Shown: positions 20,354 through 29,225 of the stretch, one piece after another | Numbering within the stretch: position 1 is the first letter of the stretch | How the letters are laid out: every line of letters starts with the position of its first letter | From: Pseudorhodoferax sp. Leaf267 | GTDB taxonomy: Bacteria > Pseudomonadota > Gammaproteobacteria > Burkholderiales > Burkholderiaceae_C | Length of the DNA: 64,000 nucleotides | Direction: 5' to 3' | Assembly (NCBI RefSeq): GCF_001422405.1 | Contig: NZ_LMMV01000022.1 | Coordinates: forward strand, 403,220-467,219 | Position numbers and translations under genes: made by a program | The notes under the pieces: generated by a model | The model's database searches: none | What the model was told of the DNA's origin: nothing | The model's input: only the letters and a program-made list of their open reading frames with translations

Positions 20354-20371
20354 CCTTGTATCAGTACAAGG
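20354..20371. promoter_or_regulatory. Perfect palindrome/hairpin in the glyA leader
   Basis: CCTTGTA-TCAG-TACAAGG: a perfect 7-bp inverted repeat with a 4-nt centre, 21-38 bp upstream of the glyA start. It could be an operator (spacing and TTGTAT/TACAA halves resemble GntR/FadR-type sites) or a leader RNA hairpin just before the ribosome-binding site. The symmetry is seen; the regulator is unknown. Confidence 0.45.
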
Positions 20372-20538
20372 GCTGCCCAGGCGAACGGCTGAACGCGGTG
20401 GATCGGAGATCTCGCGGTGCGCTTCCCAGTGGTTGTCCAGGAGCAGAAATGTCCTGCGGGCCCACGTCAGCAAAGGGTCTGCGTCGACCTCTGCCTATCG
20501 CCAGTTGCGCACGGGCGCTAGTGTAGCCCAGGCCCCAC

Positions 20539-21363
20539 TCAGGAGCTGGACATGGACACCAGCGTGTCTGGCGTGGGCTCCGGCGTCTCTGCCGGAGCCA
20601 CGGCGGGGACGGTCTGCGGCACCGGCGGCGGCAACGCGCGACCGGTCGCCACCTGGAACAGGCGCGCATGTTCGGCCAGGACCTTCATGGCGTAGTTCTG
20701 GCCGATGTCGCTGTTGCCCGCACCCACGTAATGCTGCAGCCCACCCTCGACCGAGCCTGCGCGCGCGATGCATTCCTGCAGGATCTTCACGCCCACCTTG
20801 AGATTGGTCAGCGGGTCGAAGGCCGCCATGGCGCCGCCGAAGCTTTCGTACTTGGCAGTGTGCACGCGCGTCATGACCTGCATCAGGCCCTGGGCGCCGA
20901 CCGTGCTCTGCGCGAACGGGTTGAAGCCCGATTCAATGGCCATCACGGCCAGAATCAACGTCGGATCCAGCTTGGCGAGGCGGCCGACCTCATAGGCCTC
21001 GGCGACCAGGGCACTCACAGGTTCGGGCGCCACGCGGTACTTCTTGCTGAGCCAGAACGCAACGGCTGCCTGCTGCTTGGGCAGATGGGCCGGGTCGCTG
21101 GCCGTGGCGCGTTCCACTGCGCCAGGTTCCGACGGTTGCCAGACGGGTTCCGCCACGGCGACCACATTGCGCTGCTGCAGCCAGCCCATCAGTTCGACCT
21201 CGACCGACTGGCGCAAATCGGGACGCGCGATCGCAGCCCCTGCGCACAGGACGACGGCAAGCCCTACCAATGCAAAGCCGTTGTGGGTGATCTCGAAGAA
21301 TCCCTGCGCGACGTCGGAGCCGAAGGTGCGCAGGCCGCGCACAAAATTCCGTAAAACTTCCAT
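20539..21363 (-). CDS. Lytic transglycosylase, SLT domain (family 1-like)
   Basis: A 274-aa membrane-anchored muramidase. An N-terminal transmembrane segment (~residues 32-49) is followed by a linker and a C-terminal SLT domain with the catalytic glutamate in ILAVMAIESGFNPFAQSTVG (~138-157) and GAQGLMQVM after it. The tail is Pro/Ala-rich. It cleaves peptidoglycan glycan strands forming 1,6-anhydroMurNAc in this family. The start at 21363 is preferred over 21375 because it has a near-perfect ribosome-binding site (TGAGGAAGG). The target process (pilus passage, recycling) cannot be told. Confidence 0.88.
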   Translation of the reverse strand: MEVLRNFVRGLRTFGSDVAQGFFEITHNGFALVGLAVVLCAGAAIARPDLRQSVEVELMGWLQQRNVVAVAEPVWQPSEPGAVERATASDPAHLPKQQAAVAFWLSKKYRVAPEPVSALVAEAYEVGRLAKLDPTLILAVMAIESGFNPFAQSTVGAQGLMQVMTRVHTAKYESFGGAMAAFDPLTNLKVGVKILQECIARAGSVEGGLQHYVGAGNSDIGQNYAMKVLAEHARLFQVATGRALPPPVPQTVPAVAPAETPEPTPDTLVSMSSS

Positions 21364-21724
21364 AGCCTTCCTCATCTCAGCAGCCGGGACCCACAGCGAT
21401 TTGCTGAGGCGCTCGGCTTGGCGATTGGGTGGGGTCTGTTCCGGAATCGCAGCAGTCCACTGCGCGGACGCGATTCACCTGCCAGGCGGCAGTACGGGTA
21501 AACCCCAAGTCCCCGTAAGGGGGTCGGGCGGATTGTGAAGTGGCTTTAATATCAAGTCAAGAATAACAAATAGACATGTAATTTCAAAAAGTGCTAACAA
21601 ACCGCAACCCTGACGGCGTCCGCCGACGCTAGCGCGTGCCTTAGTTGTCAACACAAACACTTCAATCACAGCGCTGCGCGCGATTGAGACAAGGGCTTTG
21701 AAATGCCCGGGACGCACCGCTAAA

Positions 21725-21940
21725 GTGAAGGCGCTTGCACGACGCGAGCATTCACTGGAAGGAGCGATCAATGGCCTCGTTGCCAAGCGATCGCAAGCTC
21801 TGGTAACCCTCGAAGGCAATCTCTTGCCTTCACCGTATGGCAAGACATTGACCTCTTGCCTGCGAAACCGGTGGCAAACGACGATGAGTCGGCCACCCAG
21901 CCCGGTTGCAGGACTCGCTCTTGCGCCGGGCTTTCTGTTT
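21725..21940 (+). ncRNA. Candidate structured small RNA or leader RNA
   Basis: On the plus strand there is an imperfect hairpin at ~21725-21756, a perfect 8-bp hairpin GAAGGCAA-TCTC-TTGCCTTC (21812-21831) and a perfect 7-bp hairpin GGCAAGA...TCTTGCC (21839-21860). A GGTGGC...GCCACC stem (21870-21897) and a terminator-like stem (21899-21932) followed by TTCTGTTT complete the series. The motif CTCTTGC occurs three times (near 21821, 21853 and 21918). Hairpins ending in an intrinsic terminator suggest a ~200-nt sRNA, or an attenuator ahead of the DUF748 gene. I do not recognise a known RNA family; the tmRNA-like reading ANDDE at ~21877 is coincidental. Confidence 0.4.
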
Positions 21941-21942
21941 CA
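21899..21942 (+). terminator. Possible intrinsic terminator upstream of the DUF748 gene
   Basis: A 7-bp perfect stem AGCCCGG/CCGGGCT with a 20-nt loop is followed by the T-rich TTCTGTTT. The long loop makes it weaker than the other terminators in the window. It would end the candidate RNA or attenuate the downstream gene. Confidence 0.5.
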
Positions 21943-21977
21943 GGCCGCCGCCATCCGTGCCGATCCTGCGCAGTACC

Positions 21978-24900
21978 ATGCCGCCCATGCGCACAGGGCT
22001 TCTTCACCGCATTCCGGCCTGGCTTCGTCGCACAGGCTACGTGGTCTTGGGCCTGGCCTTCTTCTGGAGCATGGCGCTGTGGTGGCTGCCGGCACTGCTC
22101 AAGCCGCAAGCGGAGCGCGCGATCGAGCAGGCGCTCGGCCGCAGGGCCAGCATCGGCGCCGTGGAGTTCCGGCCCTGGACGCTGGAATTGACGCTGTCGG
22201 ACTTCGTGCTGCACGGGCAGGACGGCCGCAGCGAGCAGGTTCGGGTGGGGCAGCTCTATGCGAACCTTGCGCTGCAGTCCGTGTTGCGTCTGGGGCCGGT
22301 GATCCAGGCGTTGCATGTCGGCCAGCCGCACGTCAATCTGACCCAGCAGTCCGCCGGCCACTACGACATCGACGATATCCTGGCCAGGCTGGCAGCACCG
22401 CAGAACACCCCGCCCGGCAAGCCTTTACCGTTCGCAATCTCCAATGTGACGCTGTCGGGTGGCGAAGTCGATGTGCACGACGCGGTGGTTGGCAAGACGC
22501 ACACCGTACGCAGCCTGGAGCTCGGCATTCCATTCTTGAGCAACCTGCCAGCGTACGTCGAGACCGAGACGCAGCCGCGGCTGGCGTTCAGCTTGAATGG
22601 CAGCGCGTTCGATTCGGCTGCGCAGAGCACGCCGTTCGTCGACTCGCGTCGCACGCAGGCCAGTCTCAAGGTCGCGCGGCTGGACCTGCAGCCTTATCTT
22701 TCCTACCTGCCGTCCGGCTTGCCCATGCAGTTGCAGGCGGGCGTGGTGGACGCCGAGCTGCACCTGCGGTTCGTGCAGACGCCCAAGCCCTCCGTGGTGC
22801 TGGACGGGCATCTCGCGCTGCAGGATCTGCGAGCGGCCGACCCAGGCGGGAAAGACCTGCTGCAGATCGAGCACGTGGCGCTGGACATCGCCGAGCTGCG
22901 CCCGTTGGAACGCCTCGTGCGGCTGTCCTCGTTGGACGTCGTGGCGCCGCGCCTGCAGGTCCGGCGCGATGCGGCGGGCCGGCTGAACCTGGCACCCCGC
23001 GCCGCCGAGACCGCTCAGCCCGTACCGGCGCCAGAGGCCGCACCGGCCCCCGCCTGGACCGTGACGCTGGGCAAGGCTGGCTTGAAGGGCGGTCGGGTCG
23101 GCTGGACCGATGCCGCAGCATCGCCCTCCGGCGCCCCGGCCGAGCTGGCGTTGGACCAGCTGGAGCTCACGCTGGAAGACCTGCAATGGCCGTTCACGCG
23201 GCCGTTGCGGCTGAGCGGCTCCACACGCGTGGCGGGGGCCGGGACGGCGCAGCAAGCCGCGCCATCGCCTGCGGTGCTGACCTTCAGCGGCGGCGCCACC
23301 GACCGGTCGGCCGACGTGCAATTGACAGTGGAGCACGCCGGGCTGGATCTGGCCGCGCCGTATCTGGCGGGAGTGCTCAAGCCCGGTCTGCAGGGCGATC
23401 TGTCTGCCGAGCTCGCCCTGGCCTGGCAGGCCGACGCGGGCCTGGTCGTGGACGCCGAGCGCGTGACGCTGGGCCAGCTGGCCTTGGGCACGCCCTCGGC
23501 ACGCGGCCGCAACGCCCAGGCGACGGTGGATTCCCAGGAGGCCAGCATCCGCAAGCTGGAACTGCGCAAGGCCCGCGTCGATGTCGCGCGCCAGGCCGTC
23601 GACATCGGCGTGCTGAGCGTGGACCGGCCGCGCCTGGCCGTTGCCCGTGACAGCACTGGCCGCTGGATGTTCGAGCCCTGGCTGGTGCCCGCTGCGACGC
23701 CTGCCGCGACGTCCGCACCCGCCAAACCCTGGACTGTCACGCTCGACAGCCTGGAATTGGACGACGGCGCGCTGGCCTTTGCCGACCAGGCCACTGCGCG
23801 GCCCGTGGCGCTTGGCGTGTCGGGACTGCGTGTGCGGGCGCGCGGGCTGCGCTCGGACCGGATGGCGCAGCCCTCGGCGCTGGAGTTGTCGGCTGCCGTC
23901 GCGTCGGCCCAGACAGCGCCGGGCCAGATCACATTCAAGGGCCAGCTGGCGATGCAACCCCTGGTGGCCCAGGGTGAGGTCGACACCCGGCAATTGCCCC
24001 TGCACGCGCTGGAGCCGTACTTCGGCAATGCGCTGAACCTGCAGATCGCGCGCGCCGACACCAGCTTCAAAGGCAAGGTGCGCTATGCGGCGCAGGCCGG
24101 CGGCCCGGCCTTGCAACTGGCGGGCGACCTGGGCGTGGAGGACTTCCGTTCGCAGCAGCGCGGCGGCGCCACGCCGGGCGGCGCGGGCGGCAGGCGCGAC
24201 CTGCTGACCTGGAATGCGCTGCGCCTGCGCGGCCTGGCCGTCGACATGGCGCCGGGATCGGTGACTTCCGTGGCCGTCCAGCAGACCTCGCTCAGTGACT
24301 TCTATGCGCGCGTCATCGTCGACGAGAGTGGGCGCATCAATCTGCAGGACCTGGTCAAGGCCGAGGCATCGGCACCCGCCGCACCGGCAGCGCCTGCGTC
24401 GGTGGCCGCCGCCGCGCAAACCGCAGGCCCCAGCATCCGCTTCGGCCCCATCGAGGTGCAGAACGGCCGGGTGCTGTTCTCCGACCGGTTTGTGAAGCCC
24501 AACTACACGGCGAACCTCACGGAATTGCGCGGCCGGCTCAGCGCCTTCGATTCCGCCGGTGTGGCCGGCGGCAGCCCGGCGCTGGCGGACCTGGAGCTGC
24601 GCGGTCGGGCCGAGGGCACGGCCTCGCTGGAGATCACGGGCAAGCTCAACCCGCTGGCCAAGCCGCTGGCGCTGGACATCTACGCCAAGGTGCGCGACCT
24701 GGAACTGCCGCCGCTGTCACCCTATTCCGTCAAGTATGCCGGCCACGGCATCGAACGCGGCAAGCTCAGCGTCGACCTGCACTATGAAGTGCTGCCCAAT
24801 GGACAACTGACGGCCAGCAACAGCCTGGTGCTGAACCAGCTCACGTTCGGCAACCCGGTTCCTGGCGCGCCGGCCAGCTTGCCGGTGCGGCTGGCGACCG

Positions 24901-25646
24901 CGCTGCTGGCGGACCGCAACGGCGTCATCGACCTGAATCTGCCGATCCAGGGCTCGCTGAACGACCCGCAGTTCAGCCTGGGGCCGGTCATCCTGAAGAT
25001 CATCGGGAACCTGATCCTCAAGGCCGTCACCTCGCCATTCAGCCTGCTGGCCAGTGCCTTCGGCGGCGGCGGCGAGGAACTGGGCCGCGTCGAATTCAAG
25101 CCCGGCAGTGCAGCCCTGGACCAGGAAGCCGAGAAGCGCCTGGACAAGGTGGCCACCGCGCTCACCGATCGGCCGGCGTTGAAACTGTCGGTCGTCGGCA
25201 GCGCCAACCTGGACGCCGAGCGCGTCGGGATGCAGCGCGAGCGCCTGCAGCGGATGCTGCAAGCTGAAAAGCGCCGCCGCGACGTCGCCGCCGGGCAATC
25301 CATCCCGTCGGGCGCGCCAGGACAGGCCCCGGTGCCGATCGGCGACGACGAATACCCGGAGCTGCTCAAGGCGGTCTACCAGCGTGCCGAGCTGGACAAG
25401 CCGCGCAACGCGCTGGGCCTGGCCAAGGACATCCCCGGCGCCGAGATGGAGGCCCTGCTGATCGCCAGCATGCAACTGTCCGACGATGCCGCACGCAACC
25501 TGGCCGTGCAGCGCGGCGTGGCGGTGCGCGACTACCTGGCGTCCAAACAGGTACCGCTGGAACGGCTGTTCCTGGGTGCACCCAAGACCCTGCCGGCCGA
25601 TGCCGCCGGGCCGCCACGCGCCGACCTGGAACTGGCAACGCCCTGA
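21978..25646 (+). CDS. DUF748 / AsmA-like large envelope protein
   Basis: A ~1222-aa protein with one N-terminal transmembrane helix (~20-41) followed by a very long periplasmic region. Repeated AsmA/DUF748-like motifs are visible: ALGRRASIGAVEFRPWTLEL near the N-terminus, ISNVTLSGGEVDVHD (~155), SVKYAGHGIERGKLSVDLHY (~915-934) and LPIQGSLNDPQFSLG (~990). The DUF748 C-terminus has an OmpA-like element (VEFKPGSAALDQEAEKRLDK, ~1035-1054). DUF748 proteins belong to the AsmA/TamB-like bridge-protein clan implicated in envelope lipid traffic; that role is only an analogy here. The start is ATG 21978 or 21987, neither with a clear ribosome-binding site. Confidence 0.82.
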   Translation: MPPMRTGLLHRIPAWLRRTGYVVLGLAFFWSMALWWLPALLKPQAERAIEQALGRRASIGAVEFRPWTLELTLSDFVLHGQDGRSEQVRVGQLYANLALQSVLRLGPVIQALHVGQPHVNLTQQSAGHYDIDDILARLAAPQNTPPGKPLPFAISNVTLSGGEVDVHDAVVGKTHTVRSLELGIPFLSNLPAYVETETQPRLAFSLNGSAFDSAAQSTPFVDSRRTQASLKVARLDLQPYLSYLPSGLPMQLQAGVVDAELHLRFVQTPKPSVVLDGHLALQDLRAADPGGKDLLQIEHVALDIAELRPLERLVRLSSLDVVAPRLQVRRDAAGRLNLAPRAAETAQPVPAPEAAPAPAWTVTLGKAGLKGGRVGWTDAAASPSGAPAELALDQLELTLEDLQWPFTRPLRLSGSTRVAGAGTAQQAAPSPAVLTFSGGATDRSADVQLTVEHAGLDLAAPYLAGVLKPGLQGDLSAELALAWQADAGLVVDAERVTLGQLALGTPSARGRNAQATVDSQEASIRKLELRKARVDVARQAVDIGVLSVDRPRLAVARDSTGRWMFEPWLVPAATPAATSAPAKPWTVTLDSLELDDGALAFADQATARPVALGVSGLRVRARGLRSDRMAQPSALELSAAVASAQTAPGQITFKGQLAMQPLVAQGEVDTRQLPLHALEPYFGNALNLQIARADTSFKGKVRYAAQAGGPALQLAGDLGVEDFRSQQRGGATPGGAGGRRDLLTWNALRLRGLAVDMAPGSVTSVAVQQTSLSDFYARVIVDESGRINLQDLVKAEASAPAAPAAPASVAAAAQTAGPSIRFGPIEVQNGRVLFSDRFVKPNYTANLTELRGRLSAFDSAGVAGGSPALADLELRGRAEGTASLEITGKLNPLAKPLALDIYAKVRDLELPPLSPYSVKYAGHGIERGKLSVDLHYEVLPNGQLTASNSLVLNQLTFGNPVPGAPASLPVRLATALLADRNGVIDLNLPIQGSLNDPQFSLGPVILKIIGNLILKAVTSPFSLLASAFGGGGEELGRVEFKPGSAALDQEAEKRLDKVATALTDRPALKLSVVGSANLDAERVGMQRERLQRMLQAEKRRRDVAAGQSIPSGAPGQAPVPIGDDEYPELLKAVYQRAELDKPRNALGLAKDIPGAEMEALLIASMQLSDDAARNLAVQRGVAVRDYLASKQVPLERLFLGAPKTLPADAAGPPRADLELATP

Positions 25647-25705
25647 CCCTGTCTACGCGCTTGCGCAAATGCGGCGAAAATACGCGGTGAACCAGCGCGC
25701 CGTCC

Positions 25706-28474
25706 ATGGCGCATTTCCTTTTGTGCCTCCTGCAGATGCCGCGCTTGCCCGCTGCATCACATCTTTCTAGAACGCCCGTGGTGACTTCGACCTCTTCCAA
25801 ATCCCAAGACCCTCATCCGCTCGACGCGCTGACCGGGGGCGCCTTTTCCGCTCCGACCTCGGGCGAGCGCGCTGCGCGCGTGCGCGACTGGCTCGCCACC
25901 AACCCGGACGCCGAGCAGATCCAGCAGGTGTTCCAGGACCTGAGCGTGCGCGACCGCGGCGCGGCCAAGCCCCTGCGCGAGAAGCTCGACGAGATCAAGC
26001 GCGCGCGTGGCCAGGAGGTCATTGCCGCCGAATGGGCCGCCAAGGCCGGCGCGCTGCTGGAGCTGCAACGCCTGAACATCGCCGACGCCATGGCCTGGCA
26101 GCGCGACGCCGCCAAGGCCGGCGCGCCGCTGTCCAAGGAGCCGCTGGCTTCGCTGAAGACGCAGCTGGCCGACCGCGTGCGCGGCATCGAGGACCTGCAG
26201 CACCGCGTGCAGGTGCAGCGCGAGGCGGCCGTGCTGCTGGCCCAGCGCATCGAAGTGCTGTCCACCAAGCCCTGGCAGGACGCGCTGGCCGTGCTGCCCG
26301 TGCTCAAGACCGACGTCGCCCACTGGCAGGAACAGGCCGAAGGCCTGGCCGGTGATGGCAATTGGGCCAGCGTGGACAGCCGCTTCCCGCCCCAGCTCGA
26401 TGCCTCCAAGGCGCAGTTGCTGGTCGTCTGGGATGCGTTTCAGGCTTCGCTGGAGCAGGCGCGCGTCGCGTCCGAAGACGCAGCTGCGCCGCTGCCGCCG
26501 GTGCCGGTCTGGGCCGATGCGCTGCGCGTGGCGCGTGGCGAGACGTTGGAGCCCGTGGCCGCGCCCGCAGCGCCCAAGCCGCCGCGCCCGCCGGTCGACC
26601 CGGCCGTGCGCGAGCAGGCGCAGCAGCGCGTGAACGAGGCGCTGGCCAAGCTGCAGCAGGAACTGACCGAAGGCCATGGCAAGGCCAGCAGCGCCGCCGC
26701 GGCCGCGCTGCGCAATGCGCTCAAGGAAAACAGCCGCGCGATCGACGACAAGCTCGAAGCCGCCGCCCATGCCGCACTGGCCTCGGCCGGCGAACTGGAG
26801 GGCTGGCAACGCTGGCGCGCCGACCAACTGCGCGAAGAACTCGTCATCAAGGCCGAAGGCCTGCTCAAGCGGCCCGAAGGCCATGCGCTGGGCGGCCGCA
26901 AGATGCAGGACACGCTGCGCCAGATGCGCGAGCAGTGGAAGCAGACCGACCAGGGCGGCGTGCCCAACCATGCCCTGTGGAAGCGTTTCGACGAAGCCTG
27001 CAATGCCGCGCACAAGGTCGTCGAGGACTGGCTGGACAAGCGCAAGACCGAAGCCGCCGAACACAAGGCCCAGCGCCTGGCGCTGCTCGAAGAGCTCAAG
27101 GCCTGGGGCGCCGAACACGCCGCGTCCACCGACTGGAAGCTGCTGGGCCGCAGCCTGCACCAGTTCGAGAACCGCTGGCGCGAAGCCGGCCACCTGGGCG
27201 AGAAGGTCTTTGCCGACCTGCAGACCCAGTGGAAGGAAGCCATCCAGGCTGCGGCCGCGCCGCTGGAACAGGCCCAGCAGGCCAGCATCGACCGCCGCCG
27301 CGCGTTGATCGAAGAGGCCAAGGTGCTGGGCGCTGCGCCCATGCTGCGTATCGACGCCGTCAAGGCACTGCAGCAGCGCTGGCAGTCCGAGGCGCAGACC
27401 ATTCCGCTGGAACGCAAGTTCGAACAGAAGCTGTGGGACGCGTTCCGCAAGCCCATCGACGAAGCCTTCCAGCGCAAGACCGAGGAGCGCGAGAAGGCCG
27501 CCGGCGCCATGAGCCAGGTCGATCGTGCGGTGCTCGACGCCGCGCGTGCGGTCGAGGCGGCCAATGCGAGCGGCGATGCGCAGAAGATCCGCAGCGCGCT
27601 GGCGGCGCTGGAGGCGGCAACGCGCGGCCAGGCGGCTGCCGTGGCGGCTGAAAACGCGGCGGCTGCTGCAGCCGCGGCGCCGGCCGCTGCGCCGGCCGAG
27701 GGTGCGGCTCCGGCAGATGCAGCCGCCGCCCCGTCCGAGGCGGTTGCACAGGGCGAGGCCTCCGAGGCCCCGGCGCCTGCACCCGCACCGGCGCCCGCAC
27801 CCGCGCCCGTGCGCAAGCCCGTGGTGGCGATGCGCGGCGATGACCGCCCTGGCAACCAGCGCTCGCAGCCCGCGCCAGCACGCCCTGCCGGCCGCTTCGG
27901 CGACCGCGACCGCGGCGCGGCACGCCCTGGCGAGAACCGCTTCGAACCGCGCCGCGACAGCCGTGATGGTGGCCGTTTCGGCGCCCGCCCGCCGATGGCC
28001 GACCGCGGCCCGCGCCTGGGCGATGCCGCCTTCCGTGCGCAGCGCGAGGCCATGGACCACGCCCAGGCAGCGCTGCGCAAGCTGGCGGCGCAGGCCCACG
28101 GCGAGGTGCTCACGAACCTGCTGACCGCCTGGGAGAAGCGCGAGGCCGAGCAGGTGCCCAGCGCGCAGGAGCTCGGTGCCGGCGTCAATTCGACCGTGCG
28201 CGGCCAGTGGGTGCAGAGCATCTCGGCGCCGGCGAGCGACGCCAGCGCGGCCTCCGAGGCGCTGCTGCGCCTGGAGATCGCCGCCGAAGCGCCGACGCCG
28301 GCCGAGCAGATCAGCGCGCGCCGCATGTTGCAGTTGCAGCTGCTGACGCGCCGCAATGACCCGTCGCCGGCCCAGACCTGGGCGCAGGACACGGCCAAGG
28401 TTCTGGCCAGCCCCTACGACGCCGCGAACGCACGCCGCGTGCAGAACGTGCTGAAGGTCCTGCTCAAGCGCTGA
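25706..28474 (+). CDS. DUF349 domain-containing protein
   Basis: An up-to-922-aa cytoplasmic protein built of DUF349 helical repeats (LREELVIKAEGLLKRPEGHA, then QMREQWKQTDQGG...LWKRFDEACNAA; a second KLLGRSLHQFENRWREAG; a third ALQQRWQ...LWDAFRKPIDEAF). An Ala/Pro- and Arg/Gly-rich low-complexity region (~640-770) and a conserved C-terminal helical part follow. Function of DUF349 proteins is not established. The N-terminus is uncertain: homology-like sequence starts at ~DPHPLDALTGGAFSA. GTG codons at 25778/25781 and ATGs at 25706 and 25736 are all possible; none has a clear ribosome-binding site, but a -10-like GAAAATAC lies 25 bp before 25706. Confidence 0.82.
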   Translation: MAHFLLCLLQMPRLPAASHLSRTPVVTSTSSKSQDPHPLDALTGGAFSAPTSGERAARVRDWLATNPDAEQIQQVFQDLSVRDRGAAKPLREKLDEIKRARGQEVIAAEWAAKAGALLELQRLNIADAMAWQRDAAKAGAPLSKEPLASLKTQLADRVRGIEDLQHRVQVQREAAVLLAQRIEVLSTKPWQDALAVLPVLKTDVAHWQEQAEGLAGDGNWASVDSRFPPQLDASKAQLLVVWDAFQASLEQARVASEDAAAPLPPVPVWADALRVARGETLEPVAAPAAPKPPRPPVDPAVREQAQQRVNEALAKLQQELTEGHGKASSAAAAALRNALKENSRAIDDKLEAAAHAALASAGELEGWQRWRADQLREELVIKAEGLLKRPEGHALGGRKMQDTLRQMREQWKQTDQGGVPNHALWKRFDEACNAAHKVVEDWLDKRKTEAAEHKAQRLALLEELKAWGAEHAASTDWKLLGRSLHQFENRWREAGHLGEKVFADLQTQWKEAIQAAAAPLEQAQQASIDRRRALIEEAKVLGAAPMLRIDAVKALQQRWQSEAQTIPLERKFEQKLWDAFRKPIDEAFQRKTEEREKAAGAMSQVDRAVLDAARAVEAANASGDAQKIRSALAALEAATRGQAAAVAAENAAAAAAAAPAAAPAEGAAPADAAAAPSEAVAQGEASEAPAPAPAPAPAPAPVRKPVVAMRGDDRPGNQRSQPAPARPAGRFGDRDRGAARPGENRFEPRRDSRDGGRFGARPPMADRGPRLGDAAFRAQREAMDHAQAALRKLAAQAHGEVLTNLLTAWEKREAEQVPSAQELGAGVNSTVRGQWVQSISAPASDASAASEALLRLEIAAEAPTPAEQISARRMLQLQLLTRRNDPSPAQTWAQDTAKVLASPYDAANARRVQNVLKVLLKR

Positions 28475-28510
28475 TCGAAAGGGTGCCCCACCCGGGGCGT
28501 TCCTGCCAAA

Positions 28511-28541
28511 AAGAAAAGCGCCCGAGGGCGCTTTTCTTATG
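28511..28541. terminator. Bidirectional intrinsic terminator between the DUF349 gene and efp
   Basis: A 13-bp stem AAGAAAAGCGCCC/GGGCGCTTTTCTT with a 2-nt centre has T-rich 3' arms on both strands, so it serves the convergent DUF349 gene (+) and efp (-). Confidence 0.88.
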
Positions 28542-28559
28542 GGGAAGTGTCAGCCGGGC

Positions 28560-29114
28560 TCAGACGCGCTTGCGGTATTCGCCCGTGCGGGTGTCGATTT
28601 CGATCTTGTCGCCTTGCGCGACGAACAGCGGCACCGGGATCTCGAAGCCGGTCGCGATCTTGGCGGGCTTGAGCACCTTGCCCGAGGTGTCACCCTTGAC
28701 GGCCGGCTCGGTCCAGGTGATCTCGCGCTCCACGCTGGTCGGCAGTTCGACCGAGATGGCCTTGCCGTCGTAGAACACCACTTCGACGGGCATGCCGTCT
28801 TCCAGGTAGTTCAGCGCGTCGCCCATGTTCTCGGCTTCGACTTCGTACTGGTTGTATTCCTCGTCCATGCAGACATACATGGGGTCGGCAAAGTAGGAAT
28901 AGGTGCAGTCCTTCTTGTCCAGGATGACCTGGTCCATCTTGTCGTCGGCCTTGAACACCACTTCGGTGCCGAAGTTGGCGATCAGGCTCTTGAGCTTCAT
29001 GCGCACGGTGGCGGAATTGCGGCCGCCGCGGCTGTATTCGGTCTTGAGCACGACCATGGGGTCCTTGCCGTGCATGATCACGTTGCCGGCGCGGATTTCT
29101 TGAGCGATCTTCAT
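28560..29114 (-). CDS. efp: Elongation factor P (arginine-32 type)
   Basis: A 184-aa EF-P, which rescues ribosomes stalled at polyproline. It has the three beta-barrel domains ([59 protein letters not shown]). The modified-loop tip is SRGGRNSA with Arg at exactly position 32, the residue rhamnosylated by EarP in the Pseudomonas/Neisseria type; the E. coli-type lysine is absent. earP lies 111 bp upstream on the same strand. The many proline-rich proteins in this window (TolA, TonB, MacA) are plausible EF-P-dependent clients. Confidence 0.97.
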   Translation of the reverse strand: MKIAQEIRAGNVIMHGKDPMVVLKTEYSRGGRNSATVRMKLKSLIANFGTEVVFKADDKMDQVILDKKDCTYSYFADPMYVCMDEEYNQYEVEAENMGDALNYLEDGMPVEVVFYDGKAISVELPTSVEREITWTEPAVKGDTSGKVLKPAKIATGFEIPVPLFVAQGDKIEIDTRTGEYRKRV

Positions 29115-29225
29115 AAGGGTTCAGTCGGAGGTTGTGAAACCCGGGGCAGCGAGGCCGCCGGGGCGCAACCCTCCACTTGAATGGGCTGCGTCAGGATGTT
29201 GCGAGAATTCGCAAAGCCCGGCATT

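Larger units (their letters stand above)
21364..21977. other. 600-bp intergenic region
   Basis: This is a divergent gap between the lytic transglycosylase (-) and the DUF748 gene (+). The first half (to ~21600) is AT-rich around 21535-21600 and probably contains the transglycosylase promoter. The second half holds the run of hairpins described separately. I see no convincing protein-coding gene: the short open frames here have no ribosome-binding sites or family resemblance. Confidence 0.7.

Noticed and set aside
21840..21945. tmRNA-like tag reading ANDDE in the intergenic hairpin region
   Set aside because: No tRNA-like ends, no CCA, no resume codon context, and the tag does not end in the usual ALAA; chance similarity.
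25757..28099. 780-codon minus-strand frame opposite the DUF349 gene
   Set aside because: Low-complexity mirror of the real gene; no ribosome-binding site or recognisable domain.
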